Shown one piece after another: positions 45,663 through 57,568 of a stretch of DNA of 64,000 nucleotides. Position numbers and translations under genes: made by a program. The stretch is from Zelopaecilomyces penicillatus (lineage: Eukaryota; Ascomycota; Sordariomycetes; Hypocreales; Pseudodiploosporaceae). The stretch lies in the NCBI GenBank assembly GCA_005765155.1, contig VCCP01000002.1, forward strand, positions 6,510,001 through 6,574,000, written 5' to 3'. Position 1 is the stretch's first letter; the number at the start of each line of letters is the position of its first letter. A model generated the notes under the pieces. It was not told the origin of the DNA, did no database searches, and saw only the letters and a list, made by a program, of their open reading frames with translations.

Positions 45663-48600
45663 ATGGAGGCGGCCGAGCTGACGAGGGCCGAGTACCCATC
45701 CATCCTGGTGAGCAAACACGCCCAGCAACAACCTCTCACTACTCGAGTCTTTTCTCGTCCGGCGCAACCAGCTTCATGTTTGCGCCGCATTTAGAAGAGT
45801 ATACGAGGAAAAGCTGACCATTGGCCCCGGCGCACCATTGAATAGGCAAGCTTGCAGCCTGCTCAGGCGGTGCAGACGATGAACGACCGAGTAAAGCGCA
45901 TCAACAAGATCAACATTGAGATTGCCGACTGGCTTCAGGTACGTCAGTGCCTAAGGAGGACAAAGCGAGCAGACCGATACTCCCCCGAGAAAAGAAAAAA
46001 AGAAAAGAAAAACGGTCCACCGTGACATTCACCATGACGCGAGGGGGGGTCAAACATGGCAGCCAATGGAAAAGCTAACTGGCTTCGTCTGCCAATTGTG
46101 TAGGAGCGCCGTCGCGTCGAGGAACAATATGTCTTGGGATTACGGAAGCTGGCTCAGTTCAGAGTTCCTAATGCGCAGTCTGAGCTTGGGTGTGTAGTAG
46201 CTATCCTGTCGCCTCATCTGTTGCCATCCCCTTGTTCACTAACAATTGGCCGCGATGCAGCGTTTTTCAAGCCCCCTGGCACCGAATGACCGAGGCCGTC
46301 GAACGAATCGCCCAGTCTCACCACCAATTCGCCGACAACATGGAACAGGATGTCGAGCGTCCGCTGCGGGCCTTTCAACAGCGACGCGATGTGCAGAACA
46401 TTTACAACATTTCCAACAACCTAGTCACCATGGCCAAGGACCTTGAGGATGCGCAGGAAAAGTCGGACAAGCTGACCAGGAAGGGGGGCAAGGCCAGCAC
46501 GCAAAAGGTCGATGCGGTAGCTTCGAGGCTCGAGTCCACCACGCAGCAATGGGAGTCGCAGGCACCGTTTATTTATGAGACGCTGCAGGCCCTGGACGAG
46601 TCGCGTGTCAATCTGCTGCGTGATTTGATGACGCAATACCAGACCCACGAGTCGGATCACGCACAGAGGGTTCAGGAAACAACGGCCGAAACGCTGGCAG
46701 CGATGCTTGAGATCAACACCGATGCTGAAATTCAGGGGTTTGTGATGAAAACCACGGCCGGCAAGATCCCACCACCGACTAGGGCTTCGACACGCCGTTC
46801 TTCTGTCATTGTCTCGCAGGGCAGCATGGTGGACCGGCCAACTACTCCAGCTACCCCCAATACTGGATCTCAGCCACCCGCTGCGGAGGATGGGCACAGT
46901 GAAGCCAACTCTCTGCAGAGTGAGCCCCGACCAGGTAAGCTTCCTGGGAGTGTTATAGGGGGAGAGAGAGGTACAATAAGTATATACTAACGATGCCTAG
47001 AGTCAAAACTGCGGAGGCTGGGTACCATGTTTGGAGGCCGAAAGCGTCAAAGTGTGCATGCTGGATTCGGTCAATTGTCGCCCGGGAAGAGTACTGGGCC
47101 AACCTTTGGTCGACTTGGTAGCAGTCATGGGCGTGGAATTTCACCCAGAGCATCGGCAACCAACCTCGCCGAGTCGAATCGTCTCTCTGTGCTGCCAGAG
47201 ATGCCAAATACAGGCGAACGACCACAAACACGGGACGCATCCACGAAGGAACCACCGATGAATGGAAATGCCAATGGCGTGAACGCGAACAACAGCCTTG
47301 TGGATACGTCAGTCTCGGCTCCTCCTACTTCCTCGAGCCCCGTCAATGGCAACCATACGCCGGATTTATCAGATGTCGCTCCTCCGCCAGGCCCACCGCC
47401 ATCCCAGAGGGCCCAGGATACCGCTCCATCAACGGACGCAGAAGGTTTCACGATACGCGCTCCGATGCACGATCCCATCTCAGAGGCCCAACGAGATGCC
47501 GCATTGGATGAGGCAGACCAGCTGTTCAAGGTGGAAATTCAGACTCAGCCAGTTGCAGACGAGGACCCTGACGCCAAGCTGGCTGCCCTGTCAAACGTGG
47601 TTAACACACTCAAGCTGGGACCTGCTACGCGACGCACTAGCACAATAAGGGGCCGTCGTGATGTTAGGAACACCATTTATGCACCGAACATTATGGAAAG
47701 CCAGTCGGATGGGACTATGCCGACTATCCCAGCATCTCCTCCGTCTGCATTCTCTCGACCGGCAGCTGTGGCTGTGTTGGCATCAGAACCTAGCCTTGCT
47801 GGAACATCGGATACCCAATCTGTCAGATCGGGCAACTCATTGGGTGGCGTTGCGTATGCAAAACACCCAGAAATGACGGGCCCTGGGTTGAACGCCTCCA
47901 TTATTGAGACTGTTTCGGCCGTATTTGAAGCCGGCGTAATAAAAAGCACCACCATTGTGGGAGAGATTGCATTCATCAACAATTCTTCTGAGACTTCTGA
48001 TAGCTCCAAGAGTACGTCCCCCCCTTTTGACGCTTCAACTGTTTTTCTTTGTACTGACATGGACATCACAGCGCATGAGACCATTCGGATCAATAACTTT
48101 TCCAGCCTCGAAAGAATCGGGCCGAACCGCATTTTTGTCCAGAATGGGTCATTAGACCAGTCTGATCAGTTTGCTTTAGACATTGCTCACCTCAACAGAA
48201 CTTCAACCGCGTTTTCGTATCGTGTGTTCGCCGCCGAGTCCGAGACGCCTTCGCTGGGACGCCATGCGCCTCTTATGCTTAACACAGCATGGAAGTCGCA
48301 AGGCGAGAAGTTGGGTCTCCTGATGCAGTATCAACTCAATCCATTGAGTCCGCTTACCGGTCCCGTCACGCTCCATAACGTTGTCTTCGTAGCTACCTAT
48401 GAAGGCAAGGCCAGCGGTGCTCAAACGAAACCCAGCGGCACTCACCTAAAGGACAAACATCTCGTCTACTGGCGGTTGGGTGATGTCACGCTGACAGATA
48501 CGCCCCAAAAGATTGTATGCAGAATCGTTGGGGCGGAGGGAGCAGAGCCGATTCCGGGTCACATAGAAGCCAGATGGGAGTACACCGCAACCGGGGGAGA

Positions 48601-48799
48601 CACATCATCTGTTGGTAGCGGTATTTCAATATCCAAACTAGAAATGGTTACAAACAAGGGCAAGGAGGTGGCTACGGAACACGATCCGTTTGCTGATGAT
48701 AATCCAGCGGGTGCAGCTGGCCAATCAACACCAGACCCGACGTGGGTAGATGTTCCGTCAACTAAGAAGCTTGTAAGTGGGAAATACGAAGGGCGGTAA
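45663..48799 (+). CDS. syp1: Muniscin Syp1, F-BAR endocytic adaptor
   Basis: A predicted 878-residue early endocytic adaptor that binds curved plasma membrane, cargo and Ede1 and regulates septins. Exons: 45663-45707, 45846-45938, 46104-46189, 46261-46934, 47001-48011 and 48072-48799. The F-BAR region is built from small exons: LTRAEYPSILASLQPAQAV, then RVKRINKINIEIADWLQ, then ERRRVEEQYVLGLRKLA, then VFQAPWHRMTEAVE. A Ser/Pro-rich linker follows (47100-47900), and the C-terminal third is the mu-homology domain, from about PGLNASIIETVSAVFEAG to the end. The last intron, 48012-48071 (GTACGT, TACTGAC, CAG), is exactly 60 bases and has no stop in frame, so a form retaining it would be translatable. 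Five introns in all. Confidence 0.93.
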
Positions 48800-49840
48800 T
48801 TCTTTTTATTTTATTCTTTTTTTTCGATTATTTACTTTGTCTTTTACAAAATTTTGTTTATATAAATAGCGATCATTTATTTTTCTTTTTTACCATTGTG
48901 TTTTCCATTTGTCTGAAATGTGTGTCGTTCTCTCTGTGGAGTCTCAATTTTTTCTTCTTTTTTTGCGCGTTTTTTTTTATTTGGCTACAATGTGTCAGAG
49001 TAACAAAGCATGAGGAAAGAGAATGCCGGTGTCGTTTTTGTCTAGGTGAGAAGAAGGCTGGGAGAGGGTGAAGATGATGTGGATGTGGGCAAGTGAGTTG
49101 GGAGGTGAGGAGGTGGAGTGGGATTTGAGAGTGTAAAAGGCTAATAACCCCAATACTATCATCACGTCTTTACTACTTTACTTGTAACTTGAAAAGTGTA
49201 GAGACATCATTGTGAATATGGGTGTCACATGGAAGTTGACGCATCATTGATTGTTTGTTTGTTGTAGACGTGACTTGTCGTGCTTACAAGAGAACCAAGA
49301 TTTCCCTCTACTACACTGGTAATGCATTGTGCAATTTGGTTCAATATCAAGTAGTTTCATCATTATTTGATCCGATCTGAGCAATAGCTAGTCTTCAAAA
49401 TTTACCAAGCCGAATTCTGAAACCATCATAGACCCGTGTTCCTATATTTAGTCCTTCCCATAAACCCCAGTATGCAATTCGCCTCAAAATTCAATCGACT
49501 CATCGCCGATGAATATCCCATGTATCCCAAGCTCGTAAATACCAAAAGAAAAACCCACCCAAAGACCCAAGCCAGGTATATAGCCACTCCACCTGTCAAC
49601 ACCTATCCCATGCCTCCATTCCCAAGTATTAAGAAAAGAAAAGAAAAAACCAGAAAAGAGAGCCACGTTCGTTAAAAATATGCAGAACTGATAATTTGTG
49701 CCCCGCCAGTGATGAGAATGACAGCCAAGTTTTAGCAAATATAAAAATGCTGCCATCTTCAAAGCAAAGGCCCAAATCATTCATATAGATTCGGGTGCAT
49801 CCGCATCGACCACGCTGTCATTGACGGTGTCAGCTACCTC
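48800..49840. other. AT-rich spacer between convergent genes
   Basis: About 1 kb downstream of syp1, with T-rich tracts around 48800-48990. It probably holds 3' untranslated sequence of both flanking genes. No gene is supported. Confidence 0.5.
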
Positions 49841-52800
49841 TTATTCCACGCTTCCAGTAGTACCAGTGCCGTCTTTCTTCGGCAATTCTTGACTCAGATC
49901 AAAAACTGGCGGTTCTTGGAGGGATTGCAATTCTGGGAGCTCCTGCAGCTGAGCTTTGGGAGCCTTTGGAACTCTGGGAGCCTTTGGAACTCTTGGAACC
50001 TTTGCAACCTTGTCAGTGCATGGTGTCGTGGTGTCCTCCTGTGTTTTCGCATTGGCCTTCGGCTTCTTGGGGGGCTTTTCAAATGGCGTGCCGTCTGCAG
50101 TTAGCTTTCGCTTTCTGGAGACTTTGGCTTTCTTTGCCGGCTCGGAGGGCAATTCTGGGGTGCCATTTTCACCCGGCTCCTTCTTGGTCTTGGCCCAAGT
50201 GGAACGTGTACATTTTCCATTCCTCGTATCCAAGGATGCCTCCAAATAAGCTTCGTCAAGGGGCTCTACCTTGATAGCTGGAAATTCCAATTTCAAGACC
50301 TTCCAATACTCTGACCATGCAGCAGTTTCCACTCCTAATGCGGCCTTGAGTGGCTGAATCGCCACGTCAGGCTTGCTATTAGATAAAAGGGTCTTTCCGG
50401 ACGAACAGACTCTTTTGGCAATCCGGCATTCTTCATTGTAAACCTTGCTCATAAAGTCATCGCCGCACTTGTGGTAAAGTTTGCTGAAGTCATTACGTGC
50501 GTTACATAGCTGCGCGCTGAACTCGGCGCACACCTCGGCAAATATGTCGAATCGATTTTCTTCCGCGTAGTTTCTAAGGATATTACGCTGCCTTTCATAC
50601 TTTCCCTTTCCTGTACAATGGCACACATATTAGTCTGGAATCGATAGCCGTTGAAATTTACCAATGGGGAATACTTGCCTGTGTCCGAGTTGGCTTTGCT
50701 AAAGCCCGGTGTCATTTTAACTGTCAGTAACTCCTTTGCGCTATTCCTGATCGCCTTAATTGAAGCTGAGTACGATCTTAGAGCCTGGTTGATCTGAACT
50801 CGTTGTTCGCTGGCCAAATTTTCAATTCGATACGCATCTTTCGTAAAAGCAGCGACAAACTCGTCAGGTAAGTCTAACTCGTTTCTCACACGCCACAAGT
50901 GGCCACCCACAATTTTTGCGCAATTCGTTGCTACCATCACTGCATATCTGGGCAGCCTCTCGTTGAATGATTCGCCCCATTTGACAGCTTGAGAGCTCCA
51001 GAAGAACGTGTAGCTGCAACACAGAAACGTGTTAGAATGCGAGGCAGTACTTATGAAATCACACGCTTGGAAAGCACAAACAGGGTAAGGAGGAATCCAA
51101 AAACCTACATAGAACTCTGCCAACAAATGGTTTTCTTGTTGTAAGTTCGAAAAAGACCACCGTTTCGTCGGATGCATGCAGCATATGTAGACCAGTGGAG
51201 CTTTGTTTTGCTCGTGGCCTCTGCGTACTTCTCAACATGACGAACAAAATTCTCAGCTAGATCAATGCTTGTTTCCTTGTTTTTGGCCTCTATGTTGAAA
51301 GGTAGCCTTCTCACATGACATGAAAAGTTTGTCCATACTTTCTTGAATTGCTGTGCACAATTTTGTTAGCAGGTCGCAAACTTAGTTTATGAAGCAGCCT
51401 AGAGGAAAGAGGGGTTGGGATCAGGAATACCTACGCCCTTCATCACTTCTCTGTCTTTTTCTAAAGCTGTCTTGATTACTACCAGTTCACTCTGGGGCAG
51501 CTTTAGAGGAACTTCTTCCTCATTCATTAACCAGCCTTGAATCGCGTCGAACAGGGTCAGGCACCGTTGCAGCAAGAGATCTGCATGGTGTTCACGACTG
51601 GGAAGTGACCCCTTGACAATCCACTCTTGCAGTGCTTGAATCCCAGTGGCTGCTTCGTCGCGAAAGGCAGGGACAGGGTTTCCCCTTTTGAGTTGTCGAT
51701 AAGCTTGACTGCTTACCGGAAACACACTGAGCTTGGTTGAAACCTTGGAGGCGTCGCTAGCCCTTGCGGAGTTTCTTATTTCATCGAAATAGTCTTGGAA
51801 GACACGTATAATATCCCGGCTTCGCGCATCAATACAGGCTCGGTGACACATGGCCTCGAGTTTGGCCACGTCCTGCCTCAAAGCGCGGCGTTGCGTGCGA
51901 AGTTGACCCAGCTGGCTTGGCTGAGTCTGATGAGACTCCTGGCTGCGTTCATTAGGACTTGGCATCTCTTCATCGGTGTCATACTCATCCCCAACTTCCC
52001 CCAATTTATCTTTGAGTTCATCAATGCTGTCTATGATGCGCTCCTTCTCTGCTCTTTTATGAGTGAGCTGGGATTGCATGTGAGGAAATTGAGGCGAAAC
52101 ATCCTCTGGAGCCCACTCATTCTCCACAAAGGCCTCCCAATCCATCAGATCAGCCTTTGTCGCAATCACACAGAGACTGTCATTGTGGATAGAACCGTCA
52201 GCCTCCATATCCAGAATTCGGTCTTCTCGAATAAGTTCGATTGCGGTCCTATTGTCAGCAGCTCTATCACTTGGACTAACCACCATGAGCAAGTCAAGCT
52301 GGTGACAGTACTTGCGTGCAACTTCAGATCTAGTCTCAAGCGCATCCATCTCACCTGGGAGGTCCACGAGTACCACTCCATGAAGGAGTATATAAGCTTC
52401 AATGAAGATGTGAACAATATCAACCAATGGCCAGACAATCCCGTTCTTCTGATTGGAAATTCCGACGTAGGGCTTAATAGTCTGCAGGAATCCCTTTGGT
52501 GTGGACCGGGTTATCCGCATACGCTTGCGTGTCAATGGCTCCTCCGCGTTAAAATACCTTGAAGCATGTTTGCAGTGATTGATAATGCTCCCCATCTGCT
52601 CATTGTTTGCCATTTCCTGAAGCCGTTCAAGCTCAATTCCGGACCAACTGGAAACGTGACTGAGCTTCTCGTTGAGTCTCTTTCTCTCTGCGTGAACCGT
52701 GCTGTCGAAGGATCCTTCGCGGCGAGCTCGCTGTTCGAAATCGCGGAACTCGGCAAAGAAAGCAGAAATCTCCTGGTCGATTGCCTCCTTGGATTTGAAG

Positions 52801-53347
52801 AAGACCATGGCCTTGTACTTCGCGCTAGGGTTGGTAGACTTTTGATAGTGAAAGCAACAGATTGACGCTGTGCAAGCTCTATGTTGACTTTGCGGAGTAA
52901 TGTCGTCGACGCCGCCTACGAGACAGTTGAGGAGGCTTGATTTTCCAACCCCTGTATCGCCCATTGTTCCAACCCGGAACTCGAAACTTTTGTGGTCCTT
53001 TTCAATGTCATCTGGATGCGAAGGGTTGTCAGATTAAACACCATGTAAAGTGAGAATAAATGACAAGACGTACTAGAAAGCGAGACCCAGGATTCAAGGT
53101 CTATGTCAGGGGTAGAAACATTGGCTCCGGTGAGCTGTTCTCTGATGGACTTGAGCTTTTGCAGGGCAACTGCGAGTCCATCTTCCTTGCTCTTTACTCT
53201 CTGAAGTAGAGCTTGGTCATTTGCTATTGCGTCTTGGGAAGCCTGGACATTAGCTTCTGCTTTGACCTTGACGTCGCCTATTAATTGATGAGGCGCGGGC
53301 GATGACTGCTCTACACCATTTTCGTGTGTTTGGGCAGATGATGACAT
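49841..53347 (-). CDS. Large SLIP-GC-like (dynamin-superfamily) GTPase
   Basis: A predicted 1,065-residue GTPase, exons 53347-53074, 53011-51435, 51350-51109, 51013-50679, 50610-49841. G1 is GDTGVGKSSL (109-118), G3 is DLPGEMD (about 308), G4 is TKAD (about 376). A coiled coil follows (QLTHKRAEKERIIDSIDELKD and onward), and the pattern TYAACIRRNGG in exon 3 recalls vertebrate nuclear GTPase SLIP-GC and its fungal homologues. The C-terminus is a basic, low-complexity tail with probable nuclear localisation signal (KKAKVSRKRKL) and KVPRVPKAP repeats. The last intron appears to use a GC donor (GCAAGT); only that choice keeps the frame. Cellular role in fungi is not established; such genes are often multicopy and variable. 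Confidence 0.85.
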
Positions 53348-54067
53348 GATGGCTGGTGGCTAGTGCGAGAGACAATCATCCAACTTGACTGATCTGTCTC
53401 GAGCAAACCCGTACCCAAGTGGGTGAGACGAAGGAGCTGCGACTTGTTGGGTTGTGGGTGAAGAAGAGTTGGTCAGAGGATGAAGGAGGAAGAAAGGGGC
53501 TGTTGGTTGCGAGAGAGTGCTAACAGAAAGGCAGAGGTTGTTAGAGGCAGAAGTGTTGGTGGGAGCAATAACTGCCAAGAGATGGAGTGGATTGAATGTG
53601 TTATCTGGGTGAAAAGTAAAAGTTTCCTTTGTGCGAAGAAAAAAGGCAGCGCGAGCAGGTGGTTGAAGTAACTGCGAGGCAGGTGCAAGATATTGGAGAG
53701 AGACTGCCAAGAAACGTCACAGCAGCACCGTTTTCATTTTTGTAAAACCCGGCGAGAGGTGAAATCTAAAAGACAAATAAAACCGGTGGCTATGAAAGAT
53801 ATGGCTGTTTGGACATTATAGCCCAGCACCGGCTGTCAGTAAATAGTGTCTGAGTAACAAAATCGAGGTTTGACAAGGGCAAGTCTTGTCTTGTAGTGGT
53901 ACATCTAGAATCACAACAACGTCCAGCCACAACGCCCAAACTGTAACCATCTTTAGTATTTTCTATAATCAAACACCATGCATGCTTCCAAAACAAGAAA
54001 AATAAAGCGGCAGCGCTTCCACTGCAAAGAATCCCAAAATTAATCCCAACCATCATGAACACCTCTC
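53348..54067. other. Upstream region of the GTPase gene
   Basis: About 720 bases between the GTPase start and the stop of the thioesterase, both on the minus strand. It should hold the GTPase promoter and leader. Open frames here have no family features. Confidence 0.5.
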
Positions 54068-54931
54068 TCAAAACATATCATAGCTCAAAGCCACTCTATC
54101 CAACTTATCCAACCCCTTTTTCACCGCCATCGTAATCCCATCAATATTCTCTATAGCAAACATATTAAAATGATTCCCCTCTACATCCACAACCTCTAAA
54201 AACATATGCTCGTCGTACTCGTCCCAGCCAAGCGACTTATCTTCCCTACGTAGGTCCAGCCCAGCGATTCCCGCGCCCTCTGCCATTGGCACGTACTCCT
54301 TGGCGCGGAGCATAATCATCCTCGGGCGCTTGGAAATTAGGTTGCCGTCCCACCGGGGGATGTTCCATTCGCGCACCATGCGCACAGCTTCGGACATGCA
54401 GCGCTGAGAGAGGATTTGGTTCTTTGATAGACCCTTTTTGGTTGCTTCTTCTGTGGTGGAGGTGGCTGCGCCGGTCTGCTCGGGGGGGAGGATCGCGGTG
54501 GATTTGACGGCTGTGTTTGGGTGGACGCTATCGATCATGAGGATGCCAACTACTCGGACTTGTCGATCTTCAGCCAACATCCTCGCAACTTCCAAGCTCA
54601 GCATGCCGCCTAAACTCCAACCACCAAGAAGAATGTCAACCCCGCCGTCGATGTTCCTCCTCCTGGCGGGGAAATCCCGCCTTGAGACCGTCTCCTTGAT
54701 CCAGCTCATATACAGACGAGCCATCTCTGACAACCCTCCTTCGAACTTGGTGCCGGTGTGATAGTGGGGGTTGTGAATGCCGTAGACGTATCGGCGCAAC
54801 GGCTCCATGCAGTGGTAGGCGAAAGTGGTGCCGCCGCCATCGTGGATGAGGAAAACGGGAATCTTGGAACCAGGGTCGTCTGGTTTCGTCCAGTCTTCGG
54901 GCTGGATCACCTCGGGGTTTTCTGACAGCAT
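54068..54931 (-). CDS. Stand-alone thioesterase / alpha-beta hydrolase (PKS/NRPS TE-like)
   Basis: A 287-residue intronless alpha/beta hydrolase resembling the thioesterase domains of fungal polyketide and peptide synthetases. Near the N-terminus IPVFLIHDGGGTTFAYH forms the oxyanion-hole strand. The nucleophile elbow is GGWSLGGMLSLEVA with the catalytic serine in GWSLGG. A late VEGNHFNMF supplies the likely histidine. Such free enzymes edit misloaded carriers or release products (type II role), or act as ordinary thioesterases. No synthase gene lies next to it; the NRPS is 37 kb away and itself lacks a TE domain. A link between them would be speculative. It is complete, with good length for the family. 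Confidence 0.85.
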   Translation of the reverse strand: MLSENPEVIQPEDWTKPDDPGSKIPVFLIHDGGGTTFAYHCMEPLRRYVYGIHNPHYHTGTKFEGGLSEMARLYMSWIKETVSRRDFPARRRNIDGGVDILLGGWSLGGMLSLEVARMLAEDRQVRVVGILMIDSVHPNTAVKSTAILPPEQTGAATSTTEEATKKGLSKNQILSQRCMSEAVRMVREWNIPRWDGNLISKRPRMIMLRAKEYVPMAEGAGIAGLDLRREDKSLGWDEYDEHMFLEVVDVEGNHFNMFAIENIDGITMAVKKGLDKLDRVALSYDMF

Positions 54932-56017
54932 GGTTACTGTGGGCGATTGCTGCTAGTTGGTTTGGTTGGTCTGTTGCGTAAAAAAGATATCGTTTTGGAT
55001 GGCGATTGTAATCGCAAATCTGACAGTGGGGTAGGCGATAAGCGATGTGCCGTTCAGAATGCAAGGCTGCGGTAGTTGTGATTGTGGTTGTTGGATACGG
55101 AGTTGAATCCCTCGTTAAAGCAACACTGAGAAAGATAATGTCGGAGAGAGAGAAGGAGAGAGAATCTGGCAGAGTGGGTATTGGTATTCGAACAAGACAA
55201 GATCTGCCAAGAGGCGTCACCAGGCCACTCCCACAATGAAGCGCGACGATGCTCTTGTCTCTTTTCGGAGGTTCTGTCTCGGTCTCACCGCTCTAAGCTG
55301 TGTCACTCACTCCATCGATAGTGTCCACACCTGTTCCAGTATAGTCTCAGCTGTTGAAATGACACTGACTCTGTGTACGAAGAGGAATCCACAAACAAAT
55401 AAGCAAAGCTGTCAAGAGAAAACTAAATGAATCGTAGATTGACTAGGAGCCAACAGCAAAGTCGCAGGTAGATGTTGGCCAACAAAACAGCATCCCACCA
55501 GAATCCTTTTTTCGTTATCACTAATCAGTGCCAGGTGGGCATGACGCAGTGCAACATTCCCCATAAATAATTGATTACTCTGCCACATTGTACGAATTCG
55601 GACAAAATGTAACTCTGCATGACGCGCTTATGATGGGACCAGTCTGTAGGTCTTACCAGGCGTTCCTTTTATTAGCAAAATCTTCATTCTCGTGTAAACC
55701 AAGATGACAAGGTTCTGCGGGAGACCCTCCTCGATCTATGATCGTTGCGATCGGCCTCGGTCCGTGCCTGACGGACACGATTGACGAGAGCCGCGGAACG
55801 CACGCCCAAACTCTGTCTACAATGGCAAGCTAGAGAGTCCCCCGTTGGAAGGCGACGGGTGGCAAAACTCGCTTCAAACGGCGGGCAGTGGAGATGTCAA
55901 CGTTAGGTGAAAGCTTAATTCAGTAATCCATGTGCCGAAGGGATTACTTATCGAGCTTGACCTCGGCAGATATCAAAGGGGGACGGACAATGGTTTTGTG
56001 TTTTGTCTATTTTCATC
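54932..56017. other. Intergenic region upstream of the thioesterase
   Basis: About 1.1 kb with no supportable gene; it includes the thioesterase promoter and the 3' region of the next minus-strand gene. Nothing repetitive was seen. Confidence 0.5.
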
Positions 56018-57267
56018 TCATGATTCCTTCGGCTCCGCTAGATATCCCTGCATCCGCCAGAGCAGCATATGCAACCTGGTCATACTAATGCTAGTCCATT
56101 GCTTCAACACCAAAATCTCATGCTTCTGGAACATCTCCGCACCTTCCTTAAGTCGCTGTGTCTCTTCCGCGCCCAACAGCCAGTGAAGATTATGAACTGC
56201 CATCTTGCCTCCATAGCTAACCCCTTCTACATCTAGTGTCGCATACTGCCTATCGGCATCCTGCTTCTCTGGTAACCATAGTACGCAGCCTCGGAGATGG
56301 ACATCCTTCACCGCGTCCCAGCTGGCACAGGGCTGGATAAACCTCTGCTTTGATCCCCATGGTCGGTTTCCCCGAGAAATTAGTGCGTCGACAACTTGGC
56401 GCCGCATCATCTGGAGAACTACATCACCCATGTCGTTGCGCCAGACGGCGTTTCTAGAATTCGCCTTGATCGCCATGCCGTTGCGGACTGCTAGGAGCAG
56501 TGCGACGTACTTTCGGTTTGGCCCTCCCAGCTTATCGACCATGGATTTTCGGCACACGGTGTAGCTCGTGATGGGAGCTCTTCGAGAAGATGGTTGAGAA
56601 GATGATGTTGCGCCGGCTGATTCTGTGGTGTTTTCTGCCTCTGCAAAAGTCGGGGTTGCCTCAGTCGCACTTGTAGTAATGGCAGACTGTTGTTCTTTAG
56701 CAAGATTGTCGCTGGCATCGGCACTGTCCGATCGCTTCGTAGGCTGTACATGATCAAACGCCAAAGGTCCAGGAGCCCACCATGCCGCTCCAGTAGAAGG
56801 GTGTTGCACGAGCTCAAAATCCTGCAGAAAGTATCGTGGTAGGCAGGTATTGGTGTTGGCACACCTCCGTATCGGCGTCGCCAGCGCTCGAGCTATCTTC
56901 AAGTCAGCACAGGAGTCCCGCTGCAAGTAAGATTTCTCCCAAGCCTACCAAATGGGTTATTGGCGAGCTTCAGCCTAAATCGACCAGTTGGTGGTCCTGG
57001 GGCGTCCTTCTTCTGCCGCCGCCTAGCCTTCATCCATGCCGGATCGAAGAGCGGGGAAATCGGCAATGCCCCCACCGCCGTTTGAATAGTCTTTGAGGCA
57101 GCATCAATCTTCAGAAGTTCGCTCCCAGTGTCCTTGCCGAGTCCGTGCTCGAGCTTTTCCTGGAGGGCGTCATTGGTGAGCAAGGACTTGTCATACGAGG
57201 CCCATCGCCGGGTCAAGCTAATTGTCGTCGTAAAGCTGCTTGCGCGCAGCGCTGTGCATCGTTTCAT
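56018..57267 (-). CDS. Unrecognised protein with probable mitochondrial presequence
   Basis: A predicted 395-residue protein I cannot name. Exon 1 is 57267-56949; exon 2 most likely starts at 56886, where the acceptor CTCGAG restores frame (NNPF-ALATPIRR). An earlier AG at GACTTGAAG would put exon 2 out of frame, so the junction is less certain than others. The N-terminus (MKRCTALRASSFTTTISLTRRWAS) is basic, hydroxylated and free of acids, as in mitochondrial targeting peptides. Other visible features are DFELVQHPSTGAAWWAPG, a Ser/Thr/Ala-rich low-complexity linker, and a C-terminal alpha/beta-looking region with SYTVCRKSMVDKLGG. The pattern suggests a conserved Pezizomycotina mitochondrial protein, perhaps linked to mitochondrial translation (speculation). 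It is divergent to clpP. Confidence 0.7.
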
Positions 57268-57568
57268 CGCCTGTCGAAAGCGTCTCGCAGACTCATTGTC
57301 TGGTTGTGACGACTTTTGACGGTGTGTAATTGGAGAAATGTCTAGAGCAATTGGAGATTGAAGTCTTACGTAGTCTGCAGATCATGCAGGCACAGACAGT
57401 GGCGGGTGAATTTAGCCCGTGACGCGCTCACGATAAGAACTAACAGGGTTCAGCTCCAGATAACGTGTGTGTGCATGCATGGCTGCGAAGCTTCCCCCGC
57501 GTCCAACTCAGCTCAGGTAGTGCAGCAATGGTTACTCTCTCCTCCAACATCCAACCACAACACCAAAA
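57268..57568. promoter_or_regulatory. Divergent promoter between two mitochondrial-protein genes
   Basis: Only 301 bases separate the start codons of the unrecognised mitochondrial-looking gene and clpP, so they probably share a bidirectional promoter. Confidence 0.6.
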
